DNA of 64,000 bases from the NCBI RefSeq assembly GCF_014203125.1, contig NZ_JACHIH010000018.1, positions 1 to 64,000 on the forward strand, written 5' to 3'. Below are positions 23,282-34,420 of this stretch, piece by piece. Positions within the stretch are counted from its first letter, which is position 1. Each line of letters begins with the position of its first letter. The notes below the pieces were generated by a model. It was not told the DNA's origin and ran no database searches. It worked only from the letters and a program-made list of their open reading frames with translations. A program made the position numbers and the translations under genes. Origin of the DNA: Rhodopseudomonas rhenobacensis (lineage in GTDB: Bacteria; Pseudomonadota; Alphaproteobacteria; Rhizobiales; Xanthobacteraceae).

Positions 23282-24694
23282 ATGGTCCCGTTTCAATGGA
23301 ACGCGCTGTTCGAAACCGGCAATGCCCGGATCGATCGCCAACATCGCACGCTGTTCGAGCTTACCAACGATCTCGCCCGCGCCGTCCAGAACGGTGAAAA
23401 GCTCCCGGAAATCTCTGCCCTGGTGATCAAGCTGCGCGATTACGCGGCGACGCATTTCTGCGACGAAGAACAGCTGATGCGCTGTTCGGCGCTGCCGATC
23501 CAGGAAAAGACCCGCCACGCCTGCGCGCACCGCTCGTTCATCAGGAAGGTCGAAGAGCTCGCGTCGCGCAGCGATCTGTCGAACGTCGAAGCGGTCAGCG
23601 AATTCCTGCAGTTTCTCGTCACCTGGCTGGTGACGCACATCCTCAAGCTCGACCATCGGATGACCAAGGCGCTGCTGCGCGACCACGCGCCGGACGCCGA
23701 GCGGCGCATCACCGTCGAACAGATCCTGATCTCCGCGCTGATGGAGACCGAGCGGCGGTTTCGCGTGATTTCCGACGAGGCGCCGACGCTGATCTGGATC
23801 TGCGGCATCGACGGCGTGCGCGACTTCGCCAACAAGGCGTGGTTCGACCTGGTCGGCGCCACCGGCGCCGAAGGCGGCCCGGTCGATTGGACGAACTATC
23901 TGCATCCTGAAGACAAGGAGCGCTACCCGGCCTTGATCGCCGGGCTGATGGACGCGCCGCTGCAAGTCGAGACCGAATTCCGCGTCCGGGGCGCGGCGGG
24001 AGACTGGCGCTGGATACTGGAAAAGATCACGCCGCGGATGGACGGCGAGCGGCCGATCGGGCTGATCGCTTCGGGGATCGACATCACCGACATCAAGTTG
24101 TCGGAGGGCCTGGTCAACGAGGCCAACAGCCGGATGGAGCAGCAGGTCGCCGAGCGCACCCGCGAATTCCAGCGGCTCGCCCACGCCGACCCGTTGACCG
24201 GGATCGCCAATCGCCGACTGCTGATCGACCGGCTGGACAGCGAAGTGGCGCGCGCGGCGCGCTGCGGCGAGGCGCTATCGGTGCTCTATGTCGACATCGA
24301 TTACTTCAAGAGCATCAACGACACGTTCGGCCATGCCGCCGGCGACAGCGTGCTGGTCGAGCTCGCCGCCACCATGAAGGGCCTGGTGCGGCAGACCGAT
24401 CTGGTGGCGCGGATGGGCGGCGAGGAGTTCGTGGTGTTGCTGTTGAACACCGAACAGTCCGCGGCGTTGCGGGCCGCCGATCACCTGCGGGAAGCGATCG
24501 CGCGCTGCCGGTTCGCGCCGATCACCCGGCCGGTGACGGTCAGCGTCGGGGTCGCCGGCCATCAAGCCGGCGAGGACGCGGCGCAGCTGCTCGCTCGCGC
24601 CGATCACGCGCTGCTGCAGGCCAAGCGCAGCGGACGAAATCAATGCATCCTGGCGCGCGCCGAGGTCGGTGCGCTGGCGGTGCTGCCGGCGTAG
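23282..24694 (+). CDS. Diguanylate cyclase with bacteriohemerythrin and PAS domains
   Basis: 470 residues. Residues 1-130 are a bacteriohemerythrin with its full set of di-iron ligands: RQHRTLFE, THFCDEEQLM, HACAHRSF and HILKLDH. A PAS domain with PAC spans about 155-285 (ETERRFRVISDEAPTLIWI ... ASGIDITDI). GGDEF spans about 300-465 with the active motif GGEEF in RMGGEEFVV. It should make cyclic di-GMP in response to O2 or redox state of the di-iron site. A possible RxxD-type inhibitory site is RQTD, placed just ahead of the active motif. Soluble and monocistronic. Confidence 0.93.
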   Translation: MVPFQWNALFETGNARIDRQHRTLFELTNDLARAVQNGEKLPEISALVIKLRDYAATHFCDEEQLMRCSALPIQEKTRHACAHRSFIRKVEELASRSDLSNVEAVSEFLQFLVTWLVTHILKLDHRMTKALLRDHAPDAERRITVEQILISALMETERRFRVISDEAPTLIWICGIDGVRDFANKAWFDLVGATGAEGGPVDWTNYLHPEDKERYPALIAGLMDAPLQVETEFRVRGAAGDWRWILEKITPRMDGERPIGLIASGIDITDIKLSEGLVNEANSRMEQQVAERTREFQRLAHADPLTGIANRRLLIDRLDSEVARAARCGEALSVLYVDIDYFKSINDTFGHAAGDSVLVELAATMKGLVRQTDLVARMGGEEFVVLLLNTEQSAALRAADHLREAIARCRFAPITRPVTVSVGVAGHQAGEDAAQLLARADHALLQAKRSGRNQCILARAEVGALAVLPA

Positions 24695-24733
24695 CCGCGC
24701 CGCCTCATCCGATCCGCGACGCGCCGGCCGTCG

Positions 24734-25177
24734 TCATTTCGCGCCGGGCTCGGGGACCGGCGTCATATCCTTGACGCCGACCGCGCCGATATAGACGCCG
24801 AGCAGGCGCATCGGCGTGGTGCCGGTGTTGACGCTGAAATGCGCCACGTCCATCGCCTCGACGAGGGAGTCCCCCTGGCGATAGACCCGCTTGCCGTAGC
24901 CGCCGTAGTCGACGGTCAATTCGCCCTCGAGGATATAGGCGAACAGCGGCACGTCATGCTTGTGCAGGATGGCGCGTTGCCCCGGGGCCAGCGAGACGAT
25001 CGCCGCATCGACATGGGGATCGCCCGCGGGATAGCGGATCTTCTGGCCGAGAATGGTGGTGCCGGTCGACAATAGCGGCACCGCGGGGTAGCCGAGCTGC
25101 GCGTCCTGCGCGGCGGCGGGAGCGGCCAAAGCGCAGGCGAGCAGGGCGAGTGCTATCACTGGAGCGTGGCGGTGCAT
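24734..25177 (-). CDS. Exported cupin-domain protein
   Basis: 147 residues with a signal peptide (MHRHAPVIALALLACALAAPAAAQ). The single cupin has motif 1 ILHKHDVPLFAYILEGELTVDYGG and motif 2 GDSLVEAMDVAHFSVNTG. The His ligands HKH and the AHF His are present, so metal binding is likely, although motif 1 lacks one expected His spacing. Periplasmic. The substrate is unknown. The start at 25177 matches the signal peptide better than 25213. Confidence 0.8.
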   Translation of the reverse strand: MHRHAPVIALALLACALAAPAAAQDAQLGYPAVPLLSTGTTILGQKIRYPAGDPHVDAAIVSLAPGQRAILHKHDVPLFAYILEGELTVDYGGYGKRVYRQGDSLVEAMDVAHFSVNTGTTPMRLLGVYIGAVGVKDMTPVPEPGAK

Positions 25178-25285
25178 CGGCGATCCTTTGCGAGGGGTTG
25201 CGTCGCCGATCAATCAAGATCAGCGCGCCGACAGGAAGTCAATCGCCGCTGCGGATGTCGCTTCGCTGAGCTGGGTTTCCCCTTG

Positions 25286-25462
25286 CTACGCGGGCTCGCC
25301 GCGACTGTTGGCTTGAGCGGTCTCGCCGGCTGCCGCGGACGCCGTTGCCGTCTCCGCCACGATGCGTTGCCGGCTGTTCAACCGAAACAACGTGTGCACC
25401 TTGTTGCCGACCGTCGCGACGCCGCCGCGCATATTGGGCAAGATCAAAACCGCTTCGCTCAT
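25286..25462 (-). CDS. Small protein (58 aa), hypothetical
   Basis: Read directly from the minus strand: MSEAVLILPNMRGGVATVGN then KVHTLFRLNSRQRIVAETAT, ending in an Ala/Glu/Ser-rich tail. A good ribosome-binding site (CAGGAG) is placed 7 bases before the ATG. Upstream is an AT-rich region with TTAACC-type half sites (25500-25555 on the + strand). The N-terminal block looks structured. I do not recognise it; it may be a genuine small gene. Confidence 0.45.
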   Translation of the reverse strand: MSEAVLILPNMRGGVATVGNKVHTLFRLNSRQRIVAETATASAAAGETAQANSRGEPA

Positions 25463-25625
25463 CGTCCGCTCCTGAATGAATTTCCTGCGGTGACAATGGG
25501 ATGGTTAAACTTTGGTTCATTGTGGATGAGTTTATGGTTAGTATTTGGTTAAGGCGCCATTTGCGGGCTTCGCGGCCGTGCCGGATCCGGGTGACCAGGA
25601 TGTCTCCGGTTGCGATGATCGAGCT

Positions 25626-25665
25626 GTAGCGCCGTAGCCCGCGTGAGCGCAGCGATACGCGGGAA
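25626..25665. repeat. Short palindrome (CGTAGCCCGCGTGAGC family)
   Basis: CGTAGCCCGCGTGAGCGCAG followed by CGATACGCGGG; related to CGTAGCCCGGATGAGCG...CGATATCCGGG at the head of each 40807-41690 repeat unit. The CCCGCGT/ACGCGGG arms are inverted. Intergenic. Confidence 0.65.
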
Positions 25666-25685
25666 GCGACACCGCTAACGCCGCC

Positions 25686-25768
25686 GTAGGATGGGTTGAG
25701 CGCAGCGAAGTCCATCAGCCCCGCGCTAGTCCTTGCGATGGGTGTCGCAAGCGCTCAACCCATCCTAC
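25686..25768. repeat. Inverted pair of REP palindromes (GGATGGGTTGAGC family)
   Basis: GTAGGATGGGTTGAGCGCAG...CCATC and the inverse GATGGGTGTCGC...CCATCCTAC, same family as 20859-20950 and 21229-21312. With the previous palindrome this fills the gap between the small ORF and the next lipoprotein gene. Confidence 0.8.
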
Positions 25769-25871
25769 GGGCTACGGGCTCGCTGCTTGGGCCGCGTTCG
25801 TATCAGAGAGCAGGGAGGGCAAAGTGAAGCGTGCCGACCGCGTGGATGCCGAAAATCCCATCTCATCCCCG

Positions 25872-26495
25872 CTAGATCTCCGGCAGCACGTCCCTGATCG
25901 CCTCGTCGAGCGCCTCGTCGGTGTCGTCGGGCTGGTCTTGCCGCCTGTCGTCCAGCATCGGGCTCTGGCAGGCCGCCAGCACCTCTTTGAGGACCGGGTC
26001 GTCGGGGTCCCAGCGGAATCCGGCGTCGTGCATCTCGAACACCGAGCGCGACACCCGCACCTTCAGCGTGGTCGACGCGCGCAGCTCGGCGAGGAAGGCG
26101 GTGGCGGTCGGCTGATAATCGATCACCACGATGTTGCGGCGCAGGCCGCGCACCAGCACGGTCCCGGTCTGCTCGGCGGCGTCGTTGAAATGATACGCCA
26201 CCGAAATCGGCCCGCCGCGCAAGCCCACGTCGTAGGCGAGCCGGACGCGCGGCTTGCCGCGATAACAACTCGCCTCCAGCGCGGCGCGGCGTGGCAACAG
26301 GATGGCCGTGGTCTCGGCGCGGCCGAGCAGGATGGCGACCGGGCGCGTCTCATGGGCCTTGCGCCATCTGCCGTCGAGCGGCGTGGTGAACGCCGACTGC
26401 CGTTGCGACAGAACGACCTTCTGCTGCTGCGCGGTGACGCAACCGGCCAGCAGGCTCAGACTCATCGCTACGACGACGCGATACGCCACACGCAT
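25872..26495 (-). CDS. Hypothetical lipoprotein
   Basis: 207 residues from the ATG at 26495: signal peptide with lipobox (MRVAYRVVVAMSLSLLAGC, Cys19). A ~150-residue soluble domain contains PRRAALEASCYRGKPRVRLAY and GTVLVRGLRRNIVVIDYQP, followed by an acidic C-terminal tail (DDRRQDQPDDTDEALDEAI). Not recognised. Monocistronic between REP elements. Confidence 0.7.
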   Translation of the reverse strand: MRVAYRVVVAMSLSLLAGCVTAQQQKVVLSQRQSAFTTPLDGRWRKAHETRPVAILLGRAETTAILLPRRAALEASCYRGKPRVRLAYDVGLRGGPISVAYHFNDAAEQTGTVLVRGLRRNIVVIDYQPTATAFLAELRASTTLKVRVSRSVFEMHDAGFRWDPDDPVLKEVLAACQSPMLDDRRQDQPDDTDEALDEAIRDVLPEI

Positions 26496-26694
26496 CGAAA
26501 AGCCCCCTTGCACGCAAGGCTAGTTAATCCCGCCGCGGCGGACAAGAGGCTGTGGTGGTAATCGCGGGTGGTCATCGCGTGAGCCGACGCAACACATCGG
26601 CGTCGGCTTAGGAGGCGCGCCGCGCCGCCGCGCACCCGCGGGCTTCTGCCCCGTGGGGAGAATCCCGATCGTTATTACGTAGCATGGGCTGAGC

Positions 26695-26803
26695 GTAGGA
26701 TGGGTTGAGCGCAGTTGAGCGTAGGATGGGTTGAGCGCAGCGAAACCCATCAGCCACGGGCGATCCGTCGCGATGGGTTTCGCAAGGGCTCAACCCATCC
26801 TAC
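26695..26803. repeat. REP cluster (GGATGGGTTGAGC family)
   Basis: A partial copy (GTAGGATGGGTTGAGCGCAG, 26695-26714) is followed by a full inverted pair (26720-26803: GTAGGATGGGTTGAGCGCAG...AAACCCATC and GATGGGTTTCGCAAGGGCTC...CCATCCTAC). It lies downstream of thiC. Confidence 0.8.
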
Positions 26804-26837
26804 GGGCCACGGGCTACGGTCTGCCGATCAACATAAC

Positions 26838-26857
26838 GGCCGGGCTTTCGCCCGGCC
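26838..26857 (-). terminator. Hairpin downstream of thiC
   Basis: GGCCGGGC-GAAA-GCCCGGCC on the minus strand: an 8-bp perfect stem closed by a GNRA tetraloop, followed by GTTATGTT. It lies 66 bases after the thiC stop and probably ends the thi operon; the U-run is weak. Confidence 0.6.
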
Positions 26858-26923
26858 ATTGTTTCCAGATGGAGGCCCCGGGGCAAGCCCCGGCATGACG
26901 TGATGCTGGCGACAAAGCGGCCC

Positions 26924-28885
<1,962 letters not shown>

Positions 28886-28978
28886 TTATCGACGGGTAGC
28901 GTTTGTAGTCGTTATCCTGAGGGGCAATCGCCCCGTCATTGCGAGTTAGGAACAACCTCATCCGCTTACTGAGCTTTG

Positions 28979-29116
28979 GTGTCCCGGGCGCGGTGCAGCG
29001 CTCTTCGCGCTGCTCCGCAGAACCGGGACCGTTCCATATGCTGCGTTCCGTAACGGCCCCGGCTCTGCAGCGCACCACGCCGCAAGTGCGGCGCGTTGCA
29101 CTGCGTCCGGGGCACG
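28979..29116. repeat. 138-bp dispersed repeat, copy 2
   Basis: Same element and orientation as 718-855 (starts GTGTCCCGGGCGCGGTGCAG, ends CGTCCGGGGCACG). It is inserted between thiE and thiC and ends 20 bases before the thiE stop. It contributes most of the intergenic distance and could carry folding or promoter activity. Confidence 0.8.
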
Positions 29117-29136
29117 TTTGTCGGTTCCGTCGTTCA

Positions 29137-29745
29137 TCACGCCGCCGCGGCGACATGGTCGAGCCAGGCCCGCACCCGCGCGTCGGGGTCTGGGTTCTGC
29201 GTCACGTCGCTGACCACCGCGATGGAGTCTGCGCCGGCGGCAAAGATCTCGGCGGCCTGTTCCAGCTTGATGCCGCCGATCGCCACCAATGGAATCGTGC
29301 CCACGCGCTTCTTCCACTCGCTGATCTTCGCAATGCCTTGCGGCGCAAAGCGCATCGATTTCAGCGTGGTCGGAAAGATCGGGCCGAGCGCGATGTAGTC
29401 CGGCCGTGCGGCGAGCGCGGTCTCGAGTTCGGCGTCGTCGTGGGTCGATAGCCCGAGCGTCAGCCCGGCGTTACGGATTTCGGTAAGATCGGCGTCGGCA
29501 AGATCCTCCTGGCCGAGATGCAGATGCTGCGCGCCGGCGACGATCGCGGCGCGCCAGTAATCGTTGATCACCAGCCTGGTCGGGGTGTCCTTCACCAAGG
29601 CGAGTGCGTCGGTCACCAGCTGCAGCGCCTGCGAATCGTCGAGCTCCTTGACCCGCAGCTGCAGCGTGCCGACGCCCTGCGCGACCAGCCGCGCCACCCA
29701 GGCGAGGCTGTCGACCACCGGATAGAAGCGATCAGGATACGGCAT
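29137..29745 (-). CDS. thiE: Thiamine phosphate synthase ThiE
   Basis: 202 residues, a TIM-barrel enzyme joining HMP-PP and thiazole phosphate into thiamine phosphate. Motifs: QLRVKELDD (diphosphate side), [41 protein letters not shown] and AIGGI. Its start overlaps thiG by 14 bases. The first residues [17 protein letters not shown] are shifted from the usual LYLIT start, but the rest is regular. Confidence 0.93.
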   Translation of the reverse strand: MPYPDRFYPVVDSLAWVARLVAQGVGTLQLRVKELDDSQALQLVTDALALVKDTPTRLVINDYWRAAIVAGAQHLHLGQEDLADADLTEIRNAGLTLGLSTHDDAELETALAARPDYIALGPIFPTTLKSMRFAPQGIAKISEWKKRVGTIPLVAIGGIKLEQAAEIFAAGADSIAVVSDVTQNPDPDARVRAWLDHVAAAA

Positions 29746-30514
29746 GCCAGAACGGTGTCCCGATCACAGGAGTGGAGGGCGAGGCGAAATCGCGGGCGTC
29801 CATCAGCCCGGACTCGTAGGCGATACGGCCGGCTTCGACCGCGAGCTTGAAGGCGCCGGCCATCGCCACCGCGTCGGCGGCCTTGGCGATCGCGGTGTTG
29901 AGCAGCACGGCGTCGAAGCCGAGTTCGAGGGCGGCTGCGGCATGGCTCGGCGCGCCGAGCCCCGCATCGACGACCAGCGTGATATCGGGCAGCCGGTCGC
30001 GCAACAGCTTGAGTGCGTCGCGGTTGGTGATGCCGCGCGCGCTGCCGATCGGCGCCGCCCAGGGCATCACCACACGGCAGCCGGCGTCGACCAGCCGCAT
30101 CGCGACGCTGAGGTCCTCGGTGCAATAGGGAAACACCTCGAAGCCGTCATTGACCAGTTCGGTCGCGGCTTCGACCAGGCCGACCACGTCGGGCTGCAGC
30201 GTGTCGTTGTCGCCGATCACTTCGAGCTTGATCCAGTTGGTGCCGAATAGTTCGCGCGCGAGTTTCGCGGTGGTCACCGCCTCGCGCACGGTGCGGCAGC
30301 CCGCGGTGTTCGGCAGCACGGTGACGCCGAGGTCGCGGATCAGCGACCAGAACACGTCGCCGGCCTTGCCGCCGGCGGTCTCGCGCCGCAGCGACACCGT
30401 GACGATCTGCGCGCCCGACGCGCGGATCGCGTCCTGCATGATCGCGGGCGATTCATACAGCGCGCTGCCGATCAGCAGCCGCGAGGAGAATTCCTTGCCG
30501 CAGAAGTTCACCAT
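29732..30514 (-). CDS. thiG: Thiazole synthase ThiG
   Basis: 260 residues. Forms the thiazole ring from DXP, dehydroglycine and ThiS thiocarboxylate. The N-terminal [43 protein letters not shown] (Schiff-base Lys) and [21 protein letters not shown]-like region (seen as [19 protein letters not shown]) are all family features. It lies between thiS and thiE; dehydroglycine would come from ThiO. Confidence 0.96.
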   Translation of the reverse strand: MVNFCGKEFSSRLLIGSALYESPAIMQDAIRASGAQIVTVSLRRETAGGKAGDVFWSLIRDLGVTVLPNTAGCRTVREAVTTAKLARELFGTNWIKLEVIGDNDTLQPDVVGLVEAATELVNDGFEVFPYCTEDLSVAMRLVDAGCRVVMPWAAPIGSARGITNRDALKLLRDRLPDITLVVDAGLGAPSHAAAALELGFDAVLLNTAIAKAADAVAMAGAFKLAVEAGRIAYESGLMDARDFASPSTPVIGTPFWHAVS

Positions 30515-30548
30515 GATCGTGTCCTCGCGCTGCTCCCCGGAGCACGGC

Positions 30549-30705
30549 GCGCTCCCTCGCCCCGCTCTTGCGGGGAGAGGGGTGGGGTGAGGGGCGAGCC
30601 CTCGGCGAATCCCGACGATGGATGGAAGGCCGTGCTCAGCCCCTCACCCGACCGACTTCGCTTCGCTTCGCCGGTCGACCTCTCCCCGCGTAGCGGGGAG
30701 AGGTG
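30549..30705. repeat. Composite REP-like element between thiS and thiG
   Basis: CCCTCGCCCCGCTCTTGCGG...GAGAGG, an AGGGGCGAGCCC / GCCCCTCACC inverted pair, and GACCTCTCCCCGCGTAGCGG...GAGAGG. Same family as 15328-15479. It occupies most of the 209-base gap that splits thiS from thiG. Confidence 0.75.
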
Positions 30706-30723
30706 AAGAAAGTGATCCATCGC

Positions 30724-30921
30724 TCACCCTCCCTGTCGCGGGGTGATGATCTCGATCTCGTCGCCGCTGTTGAGCGCCGTGTCGGCCCATTTGGTCCGCG
30801 GCACCACCTCGAAATTCACCGCCACCGCGACGTGGCTGCCGGCGTAGTCGAGCTCGCTCAAGAGCGCGTCGACGCGGCCGGCGGCGACTTCGGTGTGCTC
30901 GCCGTTGACGATCACACGCAT
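30724..30921 (-). CDS. thiS: Sulfur carrier protein ThiS
   Basis: 65 residues with a beta-grasp pattern (MRVIVNGEHTEV ... LLSELDYAGSHVAVAVN) and the obligatory C-terminal Gly-Gly (TPRQGG) that becomes the thiocarboxylate donor for ThiG. The ATG overlaps the end of thiO by 10 bases. It is inside a longer open frame, but the internal ATG gives the exact family length. Confidence 0.95.
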   Translation of the reverse strand: MRVIVNGEHTEVAAGRVDALLSELDYAGSHVAVAVNFEVVPRTKWADTALNSGDEIEIITPRQGG

Positions 30922-31952
30922 TGCATCACCTCGTTGTTGATGACGCCGCGCTGCACATAGGCGAGCGTCATCTCGGCGAGCGCCGGCGACAGCAGGAAGC
31001 CGTGGCGATACAGCCCGTTGACCGCGATGCGGCCGTTGCCGAGCGCGATCCGCGGCAGGTTGTCCGGGAACGCCGGGCGCAGCCCGGAGCCGAATTCGAG
31101 AATCCGCGCTTCGCCGAACGCCGGATGCAGCGCGTAGGCCGCGGTCAGCAGCTCCAGCGCAGAGCGCACGCTGACGCCCTCGTCCTCGCTCTCGATAGTG
31201 GTGGCGCCGACCATGAAGACGTTGTCGGGCCGCGGGATCACATAGACCGGCCAGCGCGGGTGCATCAGCCGCACCGGGCGCGACAACTGCACGTCCTTCG
31301 ACTCGATGACGATCATCTCGCCCTTGACGCCGCGCAGTTCCGGCGCCGCGTCCCGCGCGGACAATCCGCGGCAATCGATCACCACGCCGTCGAGTTCGTC
31401 GGGGTTCTGCGCCGACATGAAGTGAATAGTTCCGCCGGCTGCGATCAGCCGCTCGTGCAGCTTGGCGAGCACCACGCGCGGCTCGACATGGCCCTCATCG
31501 GCGAAGAACAGGCCTTCGCGGAAGCGGCCTTCCAGCGCCGGCTCGAGCTCGGCGATGCCCTTGGCGTCGAGCCGCTGATGTCCGGTGGTCAATTTGGCGA
31601 AGCGCTCGTAGTCGGCGCGGTCGCGCGGATGCGACACCACCAAGGAGCCGTTGAACGGCGTCTCGGGAAATTCCTCGCGCCAGATGTCGAGCGAGCGCAT
31701 GCCGATCCGGCTGATCACCGGCTCGGCCGATTCGGCCTCGCACCACGGCGCCAGCATGCCGCCGGCCCAATGGCTGGTGGCTTGCGTCATTTCGGAATCG
31801 CCGCTCTCGTAGAGCGTCACATCGCGTCCGGCGCGGGCCAGCATCAAGGCCTGCCAGGCCCCGGCAATGCCGGCGCCGATCACCGAAATCGGTGCATTTG
31901 TGCGGAGATCAACGGGCAACGGCCCGCGCTTAGTCTGCGTCGTCTGGTACAT
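30912..31952 (-). CDS. thiO: Glycine oxidase ThiO
   Basis: 346 residues. FAD-dependent amine oxidase of the DAO fold making dehydroglycine for thiazole synthesis. Dinucleotide motif ISVIGAGIAGAWQALMLARAG (about 24-44, cited in part), MTQATSHWAGGMLAPWCEAE, and a C-terminal NGRIAVNGLYRHGFLLSPALA. It is first in the thi operon, with its ATG directly after the TPP riboswitch, so its translation is under riboswitch control. Confidence 0.95.
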   Translation of the reverse strand: MYQTTQTKRGPLPVDLRTNAPISVIGAGIAGAWQALMLARAGRDVTLYESGDSEMTQATSHWAGGMLAPWCEAESAEPVISRIGMRSLDIWREEFPETPFNGSLVVSHPRDRADYERFAKLTTGHQRLDAKGIAELEPALEGRFREGLFFADEGHVEPRVVLAKLHERLIAAGGTIHFMSAQNPDELDGVVIDCRGLSARDAAPELRGVKGEMIVIESKDVQLSRPVRLMHPRWPVYVIPRPDNVFMVGATTIESEDEGVSVRSALELLTAAYALHPAFGEARILEFGSGLRPAFPDNLPRIALGNGRIAVNGLYRHGFLLSPALAEMTLAYVQRGVINNEVMQCV

Positions 31953-32075
31953 CCCTGTCCCTTCGCCGGCATGACCCGGATCAGGTTCAAAGGGTCACCG
32001 CGCCCCGGTGATTCGCACGATGCGAATGCCAGCAAGCGGTATCTCAGCTCCTCGTCGGAGCCCCCCTCGGAACAG
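31953..32075 (-). ncRNA. TPP riboswitch (THI element)
   Basis: On the minus strand the THI-box signatures occur in order: GGGGGCTCC, GGAGCTGAGATA, then CCCTTTGAACCTGATCCGGG and TCATGCCGGCGAAGGGA. An extra GCATTCGCA...TGCGAAT stem (P3a-type) is present. The 3' end CAGGG is followed directly by the thiO ATG, so ligand binding probably hides the ribosome-binding site and reduces translation when TPP is plentiful. Confidence 0.95.
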
Positions 32076-32277
32076 CCCGCAATGTAGGCCGATGGCGCCC
32101 GGTGTCAACGCGCCTTTGGCTGCGGCCGTCGCAACTAACGCGCGCAGCTGCACTTGATTTTCATGGCGTCGTGACAGGCGCGATGGAACCCGCCGTCAGG
32201 CGTGAAAATTGTCGCAGGTCCGGAACATGCGCGCGCGACCGTCGTTTCGCCATGACCGTTACAACAGGGAGACAAAC

Positions 32278-32823
32278 ATGTTCGCGAAATCCATTACGGC
32301 CGGCTTGCTCGGCACCGCGTTGCTGGCCACCGCCGCCGTCGCGCAGACGCCCAGCGCCACCACCACGACGCCTGCGCCCAGCGCGTCCGCTTCGTCGGGC
32401 TCCAGCATGTCGCATCAGGGTCAATGGCGCAGCTCGAAGCTGATCGGCATCAACGTCTACAACGACAACAACGAGAGCCTCGGCGAGATCAGCGAATTGC
32501 TGGTCGATCAGTCCGGCAAGGTGCAGGCCGCGGTGATCGGCGTCGGCGGTTTCCTCGGCATGGGCGAGCGCAACATCGCGATCCCGTTCGAGAAGATCAA
32601 ATGGGTCAACGAGCCGCTGCGCAGCGCCGCCAACAATCGTCCGGCCGGCTCCGCCGCGACCGGCACGGCGGCCGGCACCGGCACGGCGGCGAGCACCACC
32701 ACAGGCTCGGCCGCGTCGACCGCGTCCAGCTCCAGCGCCAACAAGTGGTATCCCGATCATGCGGTGTTCAACGCCAGCAAGGACGAGCTGAAGGCGCTGC
32801 CGGAGTTCAAGTACTCCAACTGA
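32278..32823 (+). CDS. Exported PRC-barrel domain protein
   Basis: 181 residues. Signal peptide MFAKSITAGLLGTALLATAAVAQ, a Thr/Ala/Ser-rich linker, then a PRC-barrel (about 45-115: SSKLIGINVYNDNNESLGEI, VQAAVIGVGGFLGMGERNIAI). A second Ala/Thr/Ser linker precedes a short conserved-looking tail (NKWYPDHAVFNASKDELKAL). PRC barrels bind RNA or proteins; periplasmic versions are common in Rhizobiales and uncharacterised. GGGAGAC lies before the ATG. A strong terminator follows. Confidence 0.85.
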   Translation: MFAKSITAGLLGTALLATAAVAQTPSATTTTPAPSASASSGSSMSHQGQWRSSKLIGINVYNDNNESLGEISELLVDQSGKVQAAVIGVGGFLGMGERNIAIPFEKIKWVNEPLRSAANNRPAGSAATGTAAGTGTAASTTTGSAASTASSSSANKWYPDHAVFNASKDELKALPEFKYSN

Positions 32824-32848
32824 ACGCCATCGATTCGTAGTGTTACGA

Positions 32849-32879
32849 GGCCGGGTGGCGTTGCCGCCCGGCCTTTTTA
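32849..32879 (+). terminator. Rho-independent terminator
   Basis: GGCCGGGTGGC-GTT-GCCGCCCGGCC followed by TTTTTAT; an 11-bp stem with one G-T pair and a U-run, 26 bases after the PRC-barrel stop. Confidence 0.9.
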
Positions 32880-32945
32880 TTGCATGCGTGAAGCGCAATG
32901 GAACGGCGCCGTGCTAGGCTCGCGCGGCACAACGGGGGCAGACGC

Positions 32946-34280
32946 ATGACTGAACTGGCGAGCGCAGCCAAACGGCCGCACCGCATCGTGGTGGCGGGCG
33001 GCGGAGCCGGCGGGCTCGAACTGGTCACCAAGCTCGGCGATACGCTGGGCAAGCAGGGCCTCGCCAAGGTGACGCTGGTGGAGCGCTCGCGTACCCATAT
33101 CTGGAAGCCGTTGCTGCATTCGGTGGCCGCTGGCAGCCTGCGCCGCTCGCAGCACGAGCTGAACTATCTGGCGCAGGCGCATTGGCACAATTTCGTCTAC
33201 CGCTACGGCGAGGTGGTCGGGCTCGACCGCGCCGAGAAACAGCTCAAGCTCGCGGCGATGCTCGACGAAGAAGGCCGCGAGATCACCCCGGCGTCGAGCC
33301 TGCCCTACGACACGCTGATCATGGCGATCGGCAGCATCACCAATGATTTCGGCACCCCGGGCGCCGCGGAATTCGCGGTGCCGCTGGAAACCCCGGAGCA
33401 GGCCAGCCGCTTCAACCGCCGCATCGTCAACGCCTGCCTGCGCGCCAACGCGCAACCCGAAGGGCCGCGGCCGGGGCAATTGCACATCGCGATCATCGGC
33501 GCCGGCGCCACCGGCACCGAACTTGCCGCCGAACTGCACCACACCGTGCGCGACGTGGTCGGCTACGGCATGGACCGCATCGATCCTTCGCGCGACATCC
33601 ACATCGTGCTGATCGAGGCGTCGCCGCGGATCCTGCCGGCGCTGCCGGAGCGGATCTCGGGCGCCACGCAGGATCTCTTGAAAGAGCTCGGCGTCGAAGT
33701 GCGTACCAGCGCCCGGGTCGCCGAGGTGCGCGCCGACGGCGTGGTGCTGTCGAGCGGCGAAATGATTCCGTCCGAACTGGTGGTGTGGTCGGCCGGGGTC
33801 AAGGCGCCGGACTTTCTCGCGGGTCTCGACGGGCTGGAGACCAACCGGATCAATCAGCTCATGGTCGACACCTCGCTGCGCACCACCCGCGATCCGAGCA
33901 TCTTCGCGATCGGCGATTGCGCCTCCTGTCCGCGCCCGGGCTTTGACGCGCCGGTGCCGCCGCGCGCCCAGGCGGCGCATCAGATGGCGACGCACATCAT
34001 CCGCAACATCGCGCCGATCATGGCCGGGCAGCCGGTGCCGCCGTTCGAGTATCGCGATTTCGGCTCGCTGGTGTCGCTCGGCAAGTATTCCGCGGTCGGC
34101 AATCTGATGGGCTACGCGATCGGCCGCAGCATGTTCATCGAGGGCATGTTCGCGCGGCTGATGTATCGCTCGCTCTACAAGATGCACGAGGCGGCGCTGC
34201 ACGGCCGCTCCACGGTGTTCTGGCGGGCGATGCTGTCCACCATCTCGCAGCGCCCGACGCCCAGCGTCAAGCTGCATTGA
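32946..34280 (+). CDS. ndh: Type II NADH:quinone oxidoreductase
   Basis: 444 residues from the ATG at 32946. It has two dinucleotide folds: FAD motif RIVVAGGGAGGLELVTKLG near the N-terminus, and NAD motif LHIAIIGAGATGTELAAEL at about 190. The FAD-closing motif is FAIGDCASCPRPG, about 325-337. The C-terminal amphipathic region (MYRSLYKMHEAALHGRSTVFWRA) anchors it to the inner membrane face. It oxidises NADH and reduces quinone without proton pumping. Transcribed alone. Confidence 0.95.
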   Translation: MTELASAAKRPHRIVVAGGGAGGLELVTKLGDTLGKQGLAKVTLVERSRTHIWKPLLHSVAAGSLRRSQHELNYLAQAHWHNFVYRYGEVVGLDRAEKQLKLAAMLDEEGREITPASSLPYDTLIMAIGSITNDFGTPGAAEFAVPLETPEQASRFNRRIVNACLRANAQPEGPRPGQLHIAIIGAGATGTELAAELHHTVRDVVGYGMDRIDPSRDIHIVLIEASPRILPALPERISGATQDLLKELGVEVRTSARVAEVRADGVVLSSGEMIPSELVVWSAGVKAPDFLAGLDGLETNRINQLMVDTSLRTTRDPSIFAIGDCASCPRPGFDAPVPPRAQAAHQMATHIIRNIAPIMAGQPVPPFEYRDFGSLVSLGKYSAVGNLMGYAIGRSMFIEGMFARLMYRSLYKMHEAALHGRSTVFWRAMLSTISQRPTPSVKLH

Positions 34281-34420
34281 GGAGGCGGATCAGCGGCTCG
34301 ACATTGTTGCCGCATCCTTCGAGGCTCGCCTGCGCCTGCTGCGTAGTAACGCTGCCGTCGTCGTCGGCGAGCGCCTCAGGATGACGGCGCTTAGTTGGGT
34401 GAAGCTCCTACAAAGTAACC

